This document shows positions 32,701 through 45,300 of a stretch of 64,000 bases of DNA, one piece after another. Under the pieces are notes generated by a model that had not been told where the DNA came from, searched no databases, and was given only the letters and a program-made list of their open reading frames with translations. How positions within the stretch are numbered: the stretch's first letter is position 1; each line of letters opens with the position of its first letter. Origin of the DNA: Hirsutella rhossiliensis (lineage: Eukaryota; Ascomycota; Sordariomycetes; Hypocreales; Ophiocordycipitaceae). A program made the translations under genes and the position numbers. Location of the stretch: positions 434,001 through 498,000 of the forward strand of contig NW_025408669.1 in assembly GCF_020360975.1 (NCBI RefSeq). The letters run 5' to 3'.

Positions 32701-34950
32701 AGCTAGTACGTTAGTAAGTCTAAAGGGTATTACTAAGTATTCGAAATATCTATAACGCGTTTAAAACGCAGTCTTTTATTTATCTCCTTCTTAAACTTAA
32801 ATACGTTAATACGTATTTTATATATTAATCTTAGAAAAATACTTAGCTCCTTAATAGCGGTTAATAATCTCTAAAATAAAAGGTAAAGGGTACCTATTCT
32901 TTTATATAACTTAGTTAGGTCCTTAGTAGTCTATATATAGTTATAAGGTGCTATCCTCTTTTAAGATAAAAAGGATAAGCGCCCTAGCTAGGCTCTTTAA
33001 CTCCTAGATTATTTTCCTTTTTATTATATCTTAGATCTAGTTACGTAATACTTAGAGTTCCCTTTATAATAAAGGGTAAGTTAGTCTATAAGGGGGTTTT
33101 ATATTAAGGATTAAATTAATTAAGTAATCTATTCCTTTTCTAGCTAGTAGTAAGTTAGATTTATTAGCTAAGAAAGTATCTTTAAACTAATAGAGAGTTA
33201 GTAGGATTTTAGCTTATTCTTCTTATAAAATCCCTTTATCTTTATCTTTATTTAATAGCGGGATTAGCTTAGGATTAAGCGCTATTATATATACCCTTAC
33301 TTTATTCTTATATTCTTAAAGGAATCTATAAAGGTTCTATAAGGTCTTACTACTTAGTTAATACTTAAACTACTACTATCGTTTTTATAGTATAATATAG
33401 ATATATTTATCCTTTAAGGTAGTAACTAATAAAAGGATTAGTACTTAATTATTTAGCGTTAACTTATTAGTACTAATATAAAAATAAGTAATTATCTTTT
33501 TAGTGCTTTCTATATTTATTATTTAATATAATACTAACTATACTTTATACTTTCTTACCTTACTATTATTAAGCCTTAATAACTTAAGGTATAATAGCGC
33601 TACTTATAGTAATCCTTACTATTAAGTAAAGTATATATTTATAAGGTTAATAGTACTATAAGTATCTAAGTATATAAGGACTTTAATAGGGTTTCGCCTT
33701 AATATTATTATAAGAGTCTTAAGTAACTATCCTATAAGTATTAAGTTTACTAAGGAGAGTAGGTGTTTACCTTAATATCTTACCTTTTCCTTATTTTATA
33801 GTATTAAGTCTAAGAGTCTTTACTAGGGTTTCTACTTTTAAAGAATTAGTATATTCTATAGATAGGTATCCTAGGTTATTATATTAAAAATATATAATTC
33901 CCGATTAAGTAAAAGATCCTCTTCCTCGATAACGTCCTTTAGTTTAGCCCTTAGTAGGTATATCGCTAGCTTATTAGTTATTGGTCGAATTAGTAGTATT
34001 TCCTTAACGATTTAGCCTAGCTTATTAGCCTCTTTAATTCCTTCCCTTATATATACTACCTTAGGGTATAGTACTATTTCTATTCCCGGTTCCTCTAAAG
34101 GTAGAAGTAGTATTAGTACGTTGCCTCTTATTAGTAATAGTATCTTAATATCGTTAAGCGACTTATATAAGCTCTTCCTATAAGTAGGTATAAATAAGTA
34201 TTAAGTAGAGGTTAATTTAGTCTTAAAGTTATAGCTCTAACTTAGCGAAAAATATAAGAGTACGCGCCTTTTTTAATAAGCGTTTAAAATACCTCTTTAA
34301 GGAGTTAAGGTATAAGCTAAACTTTAAGGGGGACTAGCCTTCTTATTAGCGAGCCTCCTTTAATTATATTGCTAATAGTATCTCTCTATTTATAGTATCC
34401 TTAATTAAGATAAGTATCTATTCTTTAAAATATATTTAATCTATACTATATTTAGTTTAGTTAATCGGTATCTATTCTTTAAGGTATTAGCGCTATCTTA
34501 CTTTATAGTCGCTATATATATAATTTACTATATAAAGGATCTTTATTTTATTATAATAAAAACGTTTAAGCGCTGCTTTAAAAGCGCCCTTTAAATCGTA
34601 AGTCTAGTTTAAACGTTTTTATATATTAGTAAGTTAAGATAATTAAGCGATGTTTTTAATCTTAACCTTACCCGCGTAACTACTATTAGATTTAAGGGAG
34701 TAGGACTATCGATACTTCCTTAAATATATAGCGATAGTACTAGCGCGTTTAGTAATTTCCTCCTTTAATTATATTACGCGGTCTTATAAGCGTTTCGTCT
34801 CCTTTAGCTCTTTAACCCGCGCTTATAGAGCTATAAGCTTTTCCTTATAAGACGGTTATCTTATACTTATAAGTAGCGATATCTTTAATATAGTTATAAC
34901 GCTATTTATAGTAAGGGTCTATTCTAAGGATATATCTTCCTATTTTTTAT
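29760..34950 (-). pseudogene. Gypsy G gag-pol, RIP-degraded
   Basis: Reverse transcriptase is plain: Val-Tyr-Leu-Asn-Asn-Ile-Phe-Ile-Tyr-Ser at about 32614-32643, both catalytic Asp now Asn, followed by a Leu-Gly-x-Val segment and a Phe-Ile-Leu-Ser segment in the expected spacing. An integrase-like Ile-Asp-Arg-Tyr stretch lies near 31015-31050. The 5' part (about 33900-34950) is charged and helical-looking, as for gag, but I did not find its zinc knuckle. Boundaries are approximate. Confidence 0.75.
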
Positions 34951-35071
34951 CTCTTAAATAAATACTTAATATATATAATAAAGAGGCCTTAACTAGTTAA
35001 TTACTACGTCGCGCTATAGGAGCGTTATATAGTCTTCTTTAAGTAGCTATCTCTACTAAGTAACTAAAAAG

Positions 35072-35083
35072 GGAAGCTTTAGA
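35072..35083 (-). other. Candidate self-priming primer-binding site of gypsy G
   Basis: On the minus strand CTAAAGCTT lies four bases inside the 5' LTR, and the LTR itself contains the exact complement on the RNA strand (27625-27633 in the 3' copy). The core AAAGCT is shared with the young element's primer site. Confidence 0.5.
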
Positions 35084-35086
35084 AAT

Positions 35087-35343
35087 TATTAGGGAATATA
35101 TATTATAGTACGATTAGTTAGGTAGTAAAGATAGCTAGAGGTACTACGCTATATATATTATATTCTCCTTATTATAAGACTAAAGCTTATAATAAGAAGG
35201 ATTTTTCCTTTTCTATTAAAACAGCGAGTAGTTTATAATATATAAGTAGGGTAGGTATAATTCCCTACTAATACCCTACTAATATATTAGTACTATATAC
35301 CTAAGTGCTTTATTAGCTTATACTTCTTAGTAGCGCTTTTATA
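35087..35343 (-). repeat. 5' LTR of gypsy G
   Basis: 257 bp partner of 27532-27788, followed by the CTTAG duplication at 35344-35348. Confidence 0.9.
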
Positions 35344-35348
35344 CTTAG

Positions 35349-35524
35349 GTATAAAGAGGTTTAAGTATATATCTAGCGCTTACTTTAGGATATAGTCTAC
35401 TAGGTCTACCGCTATCTTAGGCTAGAGCGCTCTCTTTATATCCTTTATTATAATTACTTAGATATTAACTATCCTTTATCTTTTTTTATTAGCCCTTACT
35501 ACCCTCTCCCTTTAATATTTCTAA
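35349..35524 (-). pseudogene. Gypsy J fragment upstream of the gypsy G insertion
   Basis: By position this continues gypsy J pol after gypsy G. It is too short and RIP-damaged to show a motif, and it ends where repeat F begins. Confidence 0.4.
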
Positions 35525-36085
35525 AGGTATATAAGTAAAAGCAGAGTTTTAAGAAATTAAGGAATTATATAAGACTATAAAATAAAGGGGAAGAAAGAGT
35601 ATAAGATATAATTTTTAACGGAATTTATTAGTAGTATATTAGTATATAAAAGAGGTATTAAAGTTAATAATTCTATCTTTATTTACTAGTAGATATAATA
35701 TCTTATATAGATAATTATAGCGAAATAGAAGAACCTTATAAGACTAGATTTAAGCTACTATATAGCCCTAAGACTAAGGAATTTTATAATACCTTAAGTA
35801 TATTTAAAAGTATCTTAGTTCTATTAATACTTATATTTAAAGGATATTAGTTATACTAGTATTCTTAATAGGTCTTAGCTAGTATTATAAGCTAGCTCTA
35901 TTTCTTTAATTCCTAATTATATAATAACTAGCAGCCCGTTTAATTTATAATAATAAATAAAATAGTAAGCGATTCTTACTCTATAAGATAGGATTTAATC
36001 TATAATTAATATACTACTTATTAGCTTATATATTTAGGAGAGTATATTATAGCTACTTTATTTTTAATAGGAATACTATTCTATA
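35525..36085 (-). repeat. Dispersed repeat F, copy 2
   Basis: Inverse match to 17618-18185 over its whole length, ending at the same edges. Both copies are RIP-mutated. Confidence 0.7.
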
Positions 36086-36322
36086 TAATATTCCGCTATA
36101 AATACTACCGCGCTAATAATCCTTACTATTATAACTATAGTTAGCGGGCTATAGGAGAGCTAGCTACGTTTACGTAATAAGGCGGCTCGGAATAATAGTT
36201 AGGACGTAAAGTTACTTAGGCTTAGCTTACCTAGAGCGTATATAAGCTAAGTAAGCCTTATATAGATAGATTACTACTTAGGAGCATAGCTTATAAGTAA
36301 GCTATAGTAAGCTATAAAGGGG

Positions 36323-36596
36323 ATCACGGCTAGGACTATAATCTAAGGACAGTCTCTATAGGTATATATAGCTACTTACTTTTACTCCTTTAGATAGATA
36401 GCTTAATAGCTTTTAATATAGATCTTTATTACGATTCTATCTTTAATTCTAATTACCTAGTTATAGTCTATAGTCTATAACCTCTAACTTATTACTAACG
36501 TAATATACTTATTATTACTTAGACCACGCCCTATTATATCTACTAATATAAACCCCTTAATAGGTTTATCCCTTAGGAATAATACTAGTCGTTATA
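36323..36596 (+). repeat. LTR of gypsy I (copy H1, probably 5' LTR)
   Basis: About 274 bp shared in direct orientation with 58281-58559. A plus-strand gag follows about 100 bp downstream, so this is probably a 5' LTR. It ends GTCGTTATA. The left edge is where the two copies stop matching and is uncertain by several bases. The 237 bp before it (36086-36322) hold nothing I recognise. Confidence 0.65.
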
Positions 36597-36699
36597 CGTT
36601 AAAAGCTCTTATTTAATATAATACTGTATTACTCTAAGTAATATCGTAACTATTAATATACCTATATAGTAAGCTAGATTAACTAACTTTAGAGCTACT

Positions 36700-37663
36700 A
36701 TATTACCTTAGGATATAATAGGCGAGATTATTACCCTTCGATATAAGGCATAGTTACTTAGGAACGGAGGAGGTAATAAATAAGTTAGGGACCTTAGAGA
36801 AGTAGTTAAACTAAAATAGCTAGGACTATTTAACGGTACTTATAGTATACTTTAAGACTTTCTTACTTAACCTAAGGCCTACTACCGGTTTTACCCTACT
36901 AAACTCTTAGGCCTAGTCGAAAAGGTACTTTATATAGGAAATTATTTATTTAGAATAGTACTCGCTTAGTTTAGACCTATTATAAGGGATTTTCTCGATA
37001 ACTAACTAGCGCGACGAGATAATAAGATAGATAAAGTCTTTATTAGTTTCTAAGGATTTAAAGAAGCTATTATAATAGTACTTAGAATAACTAATAAGGA
37101 ACGAGAAGCTAAATAGAAACTTTAAGAACTCTAATAAAGGATCTTAGTATTAGATTATACTACGAAGTTCTATTAAGTTACCTTAAAGCTTAATTAGGAC
37201 GACGAACCTCTTATATTACGATTCTACGATAGGCTTAAAGAAAAAGTTAAGGACGAGCTCTATAAGGAAAATCGACCTAATAACCTCTCGGACTATATTA
37301 CTATAGTAGTATAAATCGATAATAGATAGTATACGTAACGCTAAGAAAAGAAATAAGAAAGAAGAAACTAAAACCCTTCTTATAAGAATAACTTTAACTA
37401 ACGCGCTAACTATAAAATAAAGTATAAAACTCCTATTACCTACGCTTATATAACTAACCTAGGTAGGATAGACCTAGATATAATATAAAAAAGTAAAGGA
37501 AAGTATTTTAACTATAGGAAACTTAGATATTACTTTAAAGAATATAGATAACCTTATAAGGAGAAGAAAACCTACTAGGTACTAGCCTTAGAAGGTAAGA
37601 AATACCTAAACGCTATTAATAGATAGGAACTAAAGTATAAACTCCTTAGTTAGACTATATACT
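36700..37663 (+). pseudogene. Gypsy I gag, RIP-degraded, cut off by copia K
   Basis: The plus strand gives a typical Ty3/gypsy gag: a Leu-Arg-Gly motif, an acidic Asp-Asp-Glu-Pro-Leu-Ile-Leu stretch, then Phe-Tyr-Asp-Arg-Leu-Lys and Asn-Asn-Leu-Ser-Asp-Tyr-Ile, as in the capsid C-terminal domain. A CCHC knuckle follows at about 37510-37551 in which the three Cys and the His all read Tyr. The frame carries TAA/TAG at likely Gln codons. It ends abruptly where the copia K LTR begins near 37664. No pol of this element was found after the copia insertion. Confidence 0.75.
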
Positions 37664-38116
37664 ATTATCGTAAAGCGTAGCCTAATTTTATAGTTCTCGG
37701 AGATATCCCTTAGTATAAGGGACTAAGGAAGCTAAAAACACCTAGTATAGAAGAAGGAAGAAGGAGCTAAAAAGAGGTATAGAAAGGAGGGTAGGGGTAT
37801 AAGGGGAAGTAGAAGTAGCGATAGCTTCTTATAGAGGTAGCGAAAGATAAAACGGATATACCGGCAACGGCTAGAAAAGAGGGGAAAAAACCGGTAAAAA
37901 GCTTAGTAGTCGAAAGGATATTAGTAGCTTCTTTAAGTAGGATCTTCTTTATTAATTAAGATGCTAAACGGGTATAAAGAGGGGCGTTAGATAGAGGAAA
38001 GAGGGATAATTAAGGCAATATAAGAATTAAATCTCTCTGCCCTGCCTATCCGACCCCTTACTTTTAATTTTACCTTTGTGTATTTTTATATACTTCTTAT
38101 ATCTCTCTTCGCGAGA
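37664..38116 (+). repeat. 5' LTR of copia K
   Basis: Inverse match to both copia A LTRs, ending CGCGAGA. The left edge is uncertain by one or two bases because it reads ATTATCG where the other copies have TATATCG. Confidence 0.8.
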
Positions 38117-38130
38117 GTTATAAGCCCGGG
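38117..38130 (+). other. Primer-binding site of copia K
   Basis: GTTATAAGCCCGGG lies directly after the 5' LTR. It does not start TGG, so it is not a simple tRNA 3' end; an internal-tRNA primer, as in many copia elements, would fit. The same 14-mer abuts the miniature element's LTR at 56379-56392 on the opposite strand. Confidence 0.6.
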
Positions 38131-40389
38131 AGGAATAGAATTCCTATACCTTCCGGCTACTATAAAAGGCACCTTTCTTATATCCCTCGTAGCTTCCTTT
38201 TACCCCTCTTACTAGAAAAGCCGATTTTTAACTAACTTTTCTACCCCCCTACTTCTATAACGATAACGAAAACCGACTCCTCTACCGTCCCTATAGTCTA
38301 TAGGACGATTCTTATAAAGCCCTAAGACTAGGATAAGTAGGTAAAGGAGCTATGGGCTCGTATAGATAGAACTATTTATAATTTAGTCTTCTCTAATAAG
38401 TAGGACCCTCTTAAGCCCCCTCTTCGTCCTAGGGCAACGGACTTTATAGAGGGAGCTACCCTCTTCTCCGAGCTAACCTCTATATAGTAGAGAGCTTTTT
38501 CTGCTGCCCTAGGCGACTATAAGAGTCACCGAAAGGAATACCTTTATAAGACGAAGCTACTAACTACTGCTCGTACGGCAATAACGGAATCTATTAGTGC
38601 CGTAAAGCTAATCTCTCTACGAGAGGAAGAGACTCCTAGGCAGTAGCTTTTAAAGCTCGAGACCTTAATAGCTCCCTTAATAGGCTATATAACTAACCGT
38701 ATTAGGAAGACCTATACGGCCTACCTAAGAGCTTTTTCTACTAGGAACCTGCTAGCTTCTTCGTAGCTAGCTAAGTAGGAAGAAATCCTCGAGGAAGCTA
38801 ACTAATACTTCCTTATAAAAGCTCTATCTAGCTAATAGCTACGGGATATATCTCTGCTAATAAAGCCTATTAGTAACGGTTACTCGACTATCTTTTAAGA
38901 AGCTAGCTAGGAACTAGACGAAGAGGCTGCTAGAGTATAATAGCAAGCAGTCTTATTCCTTCGTAGCTAGCACTCGACCTAGACGGCTCGACCTGCTGCC
39001 CCTACAGCTGCTATAGCCCCTGTTGCTGCGGCTCCCGCTACTGCTGCTACGGCTGTTGCTCCTTTAGCTCCTCCTCCCTCGAGAGCCTTAACCCTGTCTT
39101 TAACGGCTGCCCTAGTCCCGGCCTCGGCTCCGCCTTTTACTCTAGGTCCGGTCCCGTCTATTAGACCGGCCCGACTAGTCCCCTAATAGACCTTTTAGTC
39201 TATTAGTCGAAAAATCAGGGAACTAGTCGAAATCGAACCTCTTCGTTAAAATTAGTAATAAGGGGTAAAAAGGGGGGGTTTTTAAGCAGACCTTCTAGAT
39301 TAGGACGAGGATTCCTCGAAGAAATAAAAGACTAGGCGAAACGGCTGCCTAGCCTATAAATCCCTAGGCTATCGATTATTATACTAGTAGGTCTTCTGGA
39401 AAACCGACCTAAAGGATTTAACCCTTTAAAGAGGCTATAAGAAACGATATAATAGTCTCTTAAGGAGGACCTCGTTATGTAAGAAAATAGACGAGATTTA
39501 TGTTGCTAAGAAATAGCAACTAACGCCGCTGCCCTTATTCGAGCCGTAAATTCAAGGAAAATCGTTAGTATAAGAATCCGGCCTTTATCTTCCTATAGAT
39601 TAATAAGGCTAAGACTAACCGTTAGAGCCCTCCGATTATCCCCTACGAAAATTAGCTATCCTTAACTCTAGTGCTTCCCTCGATATCTATAATATACTCT
39701 TAAGATTCCGGTCCTTTAAGAAGGCACGAAGGGAATACCTTATTGCTAGGGAATTAACTATATAGATAGAGGGATACGGAAGGGTAAATTTTACGATAAA
39801 ATTACCTAACGGGACTATACGAATTCTTTAAAGAAAAAGGGTAGCTTTTTGCCCTCGATTTTTAACGAGCTTAATTTCCTTCTACCTTTTTCGTAAAGAA
39901 GGAATCTTCTAGGATATAACGTCTAAGCCTACTAGGCTAGTCTATAAGAATTAGACTATTAGGCTTATCGAGGAGAAATTTAGTTAATTCGTTCTCGAAT
40001 TCTAACCTATTTATAGGAAGGAACTACTTAAGAAGTTAGCTTTCCCTACTAGGAGGGTAGGATCTAAGGACCCTCTTTTAGTAGCCTAAGGAGACGGTAT
40101 TCTTTAGTATATATAACTTAGTTACCCGGGCCCCCTAGCTTTATATAAGCTAGGCTAATAATAGGGTGTACGAATAAGGGGCCTAAAGACCGTCGAATGC
40201 GAATACTACGGTAAAGGGAAGACTAAGAGACGAATTTCTAGATAAACGCTTTTATAGCCGGACTAGCCGTATAAGGAAATTTAGGTCGACTAGACCGACG
40301 TCTCTAGGGATTAGGAAAGCTTCGTTAAGGTAATGTTTTTTATAGACGCCTTTTTAGGGATAGTTTTCCCCTATTTCTTATAGACCTAC
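38131..40389 (+). pseudogene. Copia K gag and start of pol, RIP-degraded
   Basis: This is the gag end of copia K, matching copia A 11859-13198 in inverse orientation up to about 39480. The gag part has an Ala/Pro/Leu-rich stretch at 38985-39130 with many retained GCTGCTG-type runs, unusual in this window. Protease and the start of integrase should lie between about 39480 and 40389 by element order, but I could not read the catalytic residues. It breaks off at the gypsy C junction after GACCTAC and resumes at 52537. Confidence 0.65.
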
Positions 40390-40723
40390 TTTAAAGGGGA
40401 CGAGGGTATATACCTAAAGCACGCGTAGCACGTAGCTAAGGATTAGTAGAGTAATTAACTACGTAATTATCTAATTATCGGTCCTATAAATAGCTCTAAG
40501 GGCCTTAGGTTATAGATATAAGTCTTAGAGATTTCTTTACTCTATGCCTCTTCGTCTCTACTAGAGTCGCGTAACTAGCGGCCTCTACTTTAAAGGGGAA
40601 AAACAAAAATTTAAATTAACTATTATTAAGGAAGATGCCTAATTAAATAATTAAGGTCTTTATAAAGCCTTTAAGTATACTTCGAAGTAGGTAAGAAGGG
40701 GGGGTGCGATCTTACCCGTTAAA
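40390..40723 (-). repeat. 3' LTR of gypsy C
   Basis: 334 bp. It matches 52153-52532 but lacks a 46-bp block just before the final GGGTGCGATC segment. Confidence 0.85.
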
Positions 40724-40999
40724 CTCCTCCCTAGCGACTTTCCGACCTAAGATGCTAACGGAAAGGGCGCGATAATAACGGGCAAGGCTCTCTTCCTAAG
40801 CACGTAAGTAAGTAAATAAACTATCGACGGAACTTTTCTCCTTTACTATAATCCCTTCCCTTCGCGTTATTTATTCCTCCCTTTACTTACGAGCTACTCG
40901 TTTAGCTCTTTCTTATCTTTACTCGCGTACTTCCTTCTCTAGATAATTATCTACTGCCCCTTATATACGCTCCTAAGTATTCGCGCTTATTATTCCTAG

Positions 41000-43330
41000 G
41001 GGCGTTAGGGAAATAAAGTAGTTAGTATCTTTACTAGTCCGTAGCTTTAGGTACGGCTAGATTAAATACGCTATAGAGTCTCGTAGACTAGTCGTTATCG
41101 CGTTACTAGTAGTCCTATATAAATATATAGAATTATAGTCGTTAATATCCTAGCGGTAGTTTTAATATATTCCTAGGTTTTTAACTCCTTTAACCTAGGA
41201 GGGTTTAAAGCCTAGTATAAACCTTATAGGGACTATAGCTAGAGAGGCTATTACTATACTTCGTTTCTAGGGAGTAACGGGGCGCGCCGTAGGCGTTACT
41301 AGAGTCTTTAGCCTTAGGGTAATTAACCGAGCGCCTAGTAATTTCGGAGTCTTAGGGCGAGTTAGTAGCCGCGCTATTTACCTTTCTTCCCTACTAGCTT
41401 CTTATCGGGCTATCGGCGGGGGTGCGGTTGCGAGTCTTTTACTCTTCTATATATTTAGAGGGATCGTTAGTAGCGGGCGAGGAGTAGGCCTAATTAGCTA
41501 TATATCTAAGGGGGAAAATAAAGGCGTCGTTTCTATATAGATAAGGGGACTAGTAAGGGCGCTTAGCTCTCTCCTTTATAGATTCTAAGGTAGAGATCCT
41601 ATCTTAAGGTTACTTAGGGAAAGGCTACTTAGTTTAGATAAGGAGCTTAATTTAGTTAACGCTTAAGGTAACGAAGGTCTAGGCCTATTCTCGATCCCTA
41701 TCGGCGCGATTAGATAGTTAGGGTCTTTTTGGGAGGAGTCTCAGAAAGAAACCGCGCAGCTTAAGCGATTAGGTTAGGTTACTCTATATGTAGCAGTGTA
41801 GTTAGCTCTTTTCTCGCTCTCCTTACTATATAAGCTAGTTCTACGTCTCTTTAGAGCGGTAGCTTTTATCCGCCGGGCCTATCTTAAAGGTTAACTACCT
41901 CCGGGACCTCTTAAAGGTCTTATTCTTCTTAATCTCCTAGAATAATACGGTTATATTAGTAAATCCGTTTATACCTAGGAATCCTTATAGGAAAGACTCC
42001 GCCGAAAGTCGTTAAACCCTAATTAGATAGTATCTTTTATAGTTATCTAACCCCGCTATTAAACTACTAGGAAACTCCGCTACCTTATAATATCGCTTAT
42101 ATATAATTAAGTTCGTTCGCCGCGATAGCTTAGATTCTATATATTAGCTTATTAACGTAGCTTTTTATACTTATCCTCTTATCCGGCTTAAAGAAATACT
42201 AGTTTCGGTATAAGATTTTATCTATTTATAGGGCTTCTTATATTACCCTATACCTTTGCTCTAGAATTACTTTAACCTTTAGGTATCGCTGCTTAATTAT
42301 CTTAAGGCATAGCCTAACTATACCTTTAACCTAGTATTAGATTATTATTAAGGCTAAGTAGCTATATTCCTACCCTTCCTACTAAGCGGTATAAGGGACT
42401 AGCGTATAGGTAAAGTTATAAGGGACTTAGAGGATATAAAGAAACTGCCGCTATACTTATAGGAACGTATAGAGTCTAGCGTGCTGTCCCTCTTTCTAAG
42501 CATCGAAAATAACTAAGTTTCCTTCCCTATAGTCTTAGAGGAACGCTCCTTAGTAAAGTCCCCCTTTATTTAGTCCTACCGAAAAGTTAATAACTCTAGT
42601 TATATACCTTCGTTTATACGCGAAGCGACTAAGGTTAAAGGTAGGAGCGGTAAACTTAATTAGATGCTCCCCGTCGTTTAGGTATTTATAGTACTTCGTA
42701 TATCTATCTTCCGTATCTTCGATAGGTTCCCCTTAGTAGTTAGTATAAACCGATAGTAGGTAAGGTAAGGGGTATACCGCGTTCTCGATACCTTTTATTA
42801 AGATCTTAATTATCGCGCTAAGGCTAAAGCTCGTAGCCTATCATTTATTAATAGCTCTATAGAGAAAGTTATATATATTAACGATATACTCTTCCTAGCG
42901 GGCCCTATTCCTAGTAAATCCGTTTATCTTTTTAACGCCCTTATATATTATCCGAGCGTCTTTAAAGGTAATATCCCGCCGTCTAATAGGGCCCGTTAGT
43001 ATTAAGTACTAATAATCTTTATAGATATACTAAGGAGGTTGCTTCTACTTATAAACGTCTCGTCGGTCTTAGTCTATAAACTTTTCCTTAACTTTAGTAT
43101 AGAAGCGCCCTTCGCTGCCTTTTACTTTAACTTTACTATAGTAAGTAGGTAAAATAGAGCTCCTACTCCTAAATAGTAGTACGCTAAAGAAGATAGCGGC
43201 ATTCTTAGGGAGGTCTATAGCCGGGCCTAGGATACTATTTAGGTTCGCCGCTATATCTTAGGAAAGGGTAGAGTAAGCGAAAGAGAGGGAGAAGATAAGA
43301 TTAAATAGTTAGGGTAAGTAGTTTTAAGTT
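41000..43330 (+). pseudogene. Antisense accessory ORF 1 of gypsy C, unknown product
   Basis: Plus-strand sequence translates as a long Leu/Ser/Arg/Gln-rich protein (about 700 codons) with stops mostly at likely Gln codons and a few frame changes. A pyrimidine-rich leader (40838-40965) precedes it. A run such as Tyr-Ile-Asn-Asp-Ile-Leu-Phe-Leu at about 42880-42905 looks folded rather than random. No domain is recognised. It lies opposite to pol, next to the 3' LTR. A separate nested element is the alternative. Confidence 0.35.
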
Positions 43331-43415
43331 ATAACGCTAAGAGGCTAAGAGGGTATTATATATATATATAAGAGTTATATTAATAGAGGGGATCGTTATA
43401 AGTAAGGAAGCGAAC

Positions 43416-43440
43416 GGAGTATATATATATATATATATAT
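43416..43440. repeat. TA microsatellite
   Basis: About 12 TA units between the two antisense coding-like segments. TA runs are a frequent by-product of RIP on CA/TG repeats. Confidence 0.9.
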
Positions 43441-43749
43441 AGAAAGAAGAAGAAGGAAGGAAGAAGGAGGGTATAGCGAGAGGAATAAATAGTTATTAGA
43501 GCGCGCGGTTATTAGTTACTTTAGCCGGCCTCTATAGCGGTAAGGTCTTAGGTATATTTAGGGGTTACGCCTAAATAGCTTCTTTTGCTAGTTATCGATT
43601 AGTAAGCTATCTAATCTCTGCCCTTTTCTTCTCCTCTTTACTCTTTTTATTCCTCTTCTTCCTCTTCTTTCTTCTATCTTCTTTATTTCTCTATACCGCT
43701 ACCTCTTATCTTCTCCTTTTATAACTACCTCTTCTTCCTTATTATATCT

Positions 43750-45300
43750 TATAAGACCGCTAAGCTCGAAACTAAAGAGCTACTAGATATCGTTAACCTC
43801 TTTTTAACTACTCTTCTATAACCTTCCTTCGTTACTACTACTCTTCTTACTTAGAATTATCGCACTAAGGTCTTTCCTCTTTATATAGAGTACTTTTAAG
43901 TAACGACTATCTAACTTATCTAATCTCGCTTAGCTCGTTCTAACCGTCTTCTTCTATAAATCTATAGTTACTTCGAGACCTAGGTCTATAGTAGAAATAA
44001 TATTAGTTACTAAGGGTTTTTAATTTATATAGAAATTGCCTTTTAGTTATAGGTTTTATTAAAAGCTCTTAATATTATTAAGATTAAAGCGCGCGGTCGC
44101 TCTCCTCTCTCTTACTTTCTTAAGAGTACGCTAGGTCGGTATAATTAAATCGTCTTCTATGCCCTTTATTATAGACGTTAACTAGTAACCTATATCCCTA
44201 TAGAAATCGCTTATCTACGCGGATACTTCTTTTCTTAGCTTAGTTTAAGGCGGTAAGAATACTCTTAAGTAGTCTTAATTGCTTTATATAGAACTCGTAA
44301 TCCTCGCTTTTATTAAGGGTGTATTCGAACTTATTAGATAACTATAACTTCCGCTTACGAGCACGTTATATTTCCTTTTTATAAGTATATCTCTCTTTTA
44401 GGCACTACCGGCGGTTTTAATACTAACTATATCTAGGATTTAACTAAGGCGCCCGTTTACGAATAGTAGCACTTCCCTAGATACCGTAGGGCTACTTACG
44501 ACCTTAATAGATTCGCTAACCGTATATACGGTTATAATTTCCGTACCGACCTTAAGACTAATAAATTTTGCGATAAGTATATTAGCAATAAGACCGCCCC
44601 TTATCTTCTTCGTAATATCCTTAATCCTTTTAGTCCTACTAAGGATTTAGAGGAAGGGGAGGAAATTAACCTTATGCCTATTTTACCTAGAAAGAGATTA
44701 TATAGGTTTAACGAGCTCTCTCTTAAGTAATAATTAGATAGTCTTTAAGTTTGCTTTATAGTAGTCTATAGTAGGTTTACTAGGAGTAGGTAGCTTCGTT
44801 TAGTCGCTATCTTTAGCGGTAAAAGTTTTTCTCTTAAGGTTATACGCGTTTAATTTAGTAAGTCGAAAATATATTAAAATTTATCTTATTTTAAGGTAGG
44901 TAGTAAGAATATTCGTTTTCTTACTTTATTATTTAATTATATCTCTATTTATCTTCTTTAAGGTAGTAAAGGGTAGGTTATTATTAGGGAAGGGTAGGAA
45001 ATATTATCTTTATCTACTTAAGGAGCTTTAGGTAGAAAATTTAAAACGGTAAGGTAGTAGGTAGGGCGCTTATAAATGTCTTGGCTACTATAGTCGTCCT
45101 TTAATTAGATAGTTAGACGGTGCCTAGGTTATTAGTTAGGTTCTAGCGTGCTTCTTATAATAGTCGTAGATTTTTATCTTTACTACCTTTTCCTCCCTAG
45201 CTCCTTTTTACCTCCTCCTTTTCTTATTAAATTAGCGTCCTTAGGGCTCCTATATAGAGATCCTTTTTTACTTCACTAAGTTACGGCAGCTAAACCTTAA
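43750..45300 (+). pseudogene. Antisense accessory ORF 2 of gypsy C, unknown product
   Basis: A pyrimidine-rich leader (43620-43745) precedes plus-strand sequence with protein-like stretches, for example a Lys-Leu-Glu-Thr-Lys-Glu-Leu-Leu segment at about 43763-43786 and an Asp-Leu-Glu-Glu-Gly-Glu-Glu-Ile-Asn segment at about 44645-44675. Several frames must be joined, so this may be more than one exon or a badly decayed gene. It abuts the C-terminal end of pol on the other strand. Unrecognised. Confidence 0.3.

Larger units (their letters stand above)
27532..35343 (-). mobile_element. Gypsy G: complete RIP-inactivated Ty3/gypsy element nested in gypsy J
   Basis: Two direct LTRs of exactly 257 bp (27532-27788 and 35087-35343) lie between copies of CTTAG (27527-27531 and 35344-35348). 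LTR ends read TATAAGGG...TTATA, fitting TG...CA before RIP. Pol is on the minus strand. Between pol and the 3' LTR lies a 1.6-kb open-frame-like region on the plus strand. The element is 7.8 kb, about 2 kb longer than the young element, and the difference is mostly that extra region. Confidence 0.92.
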
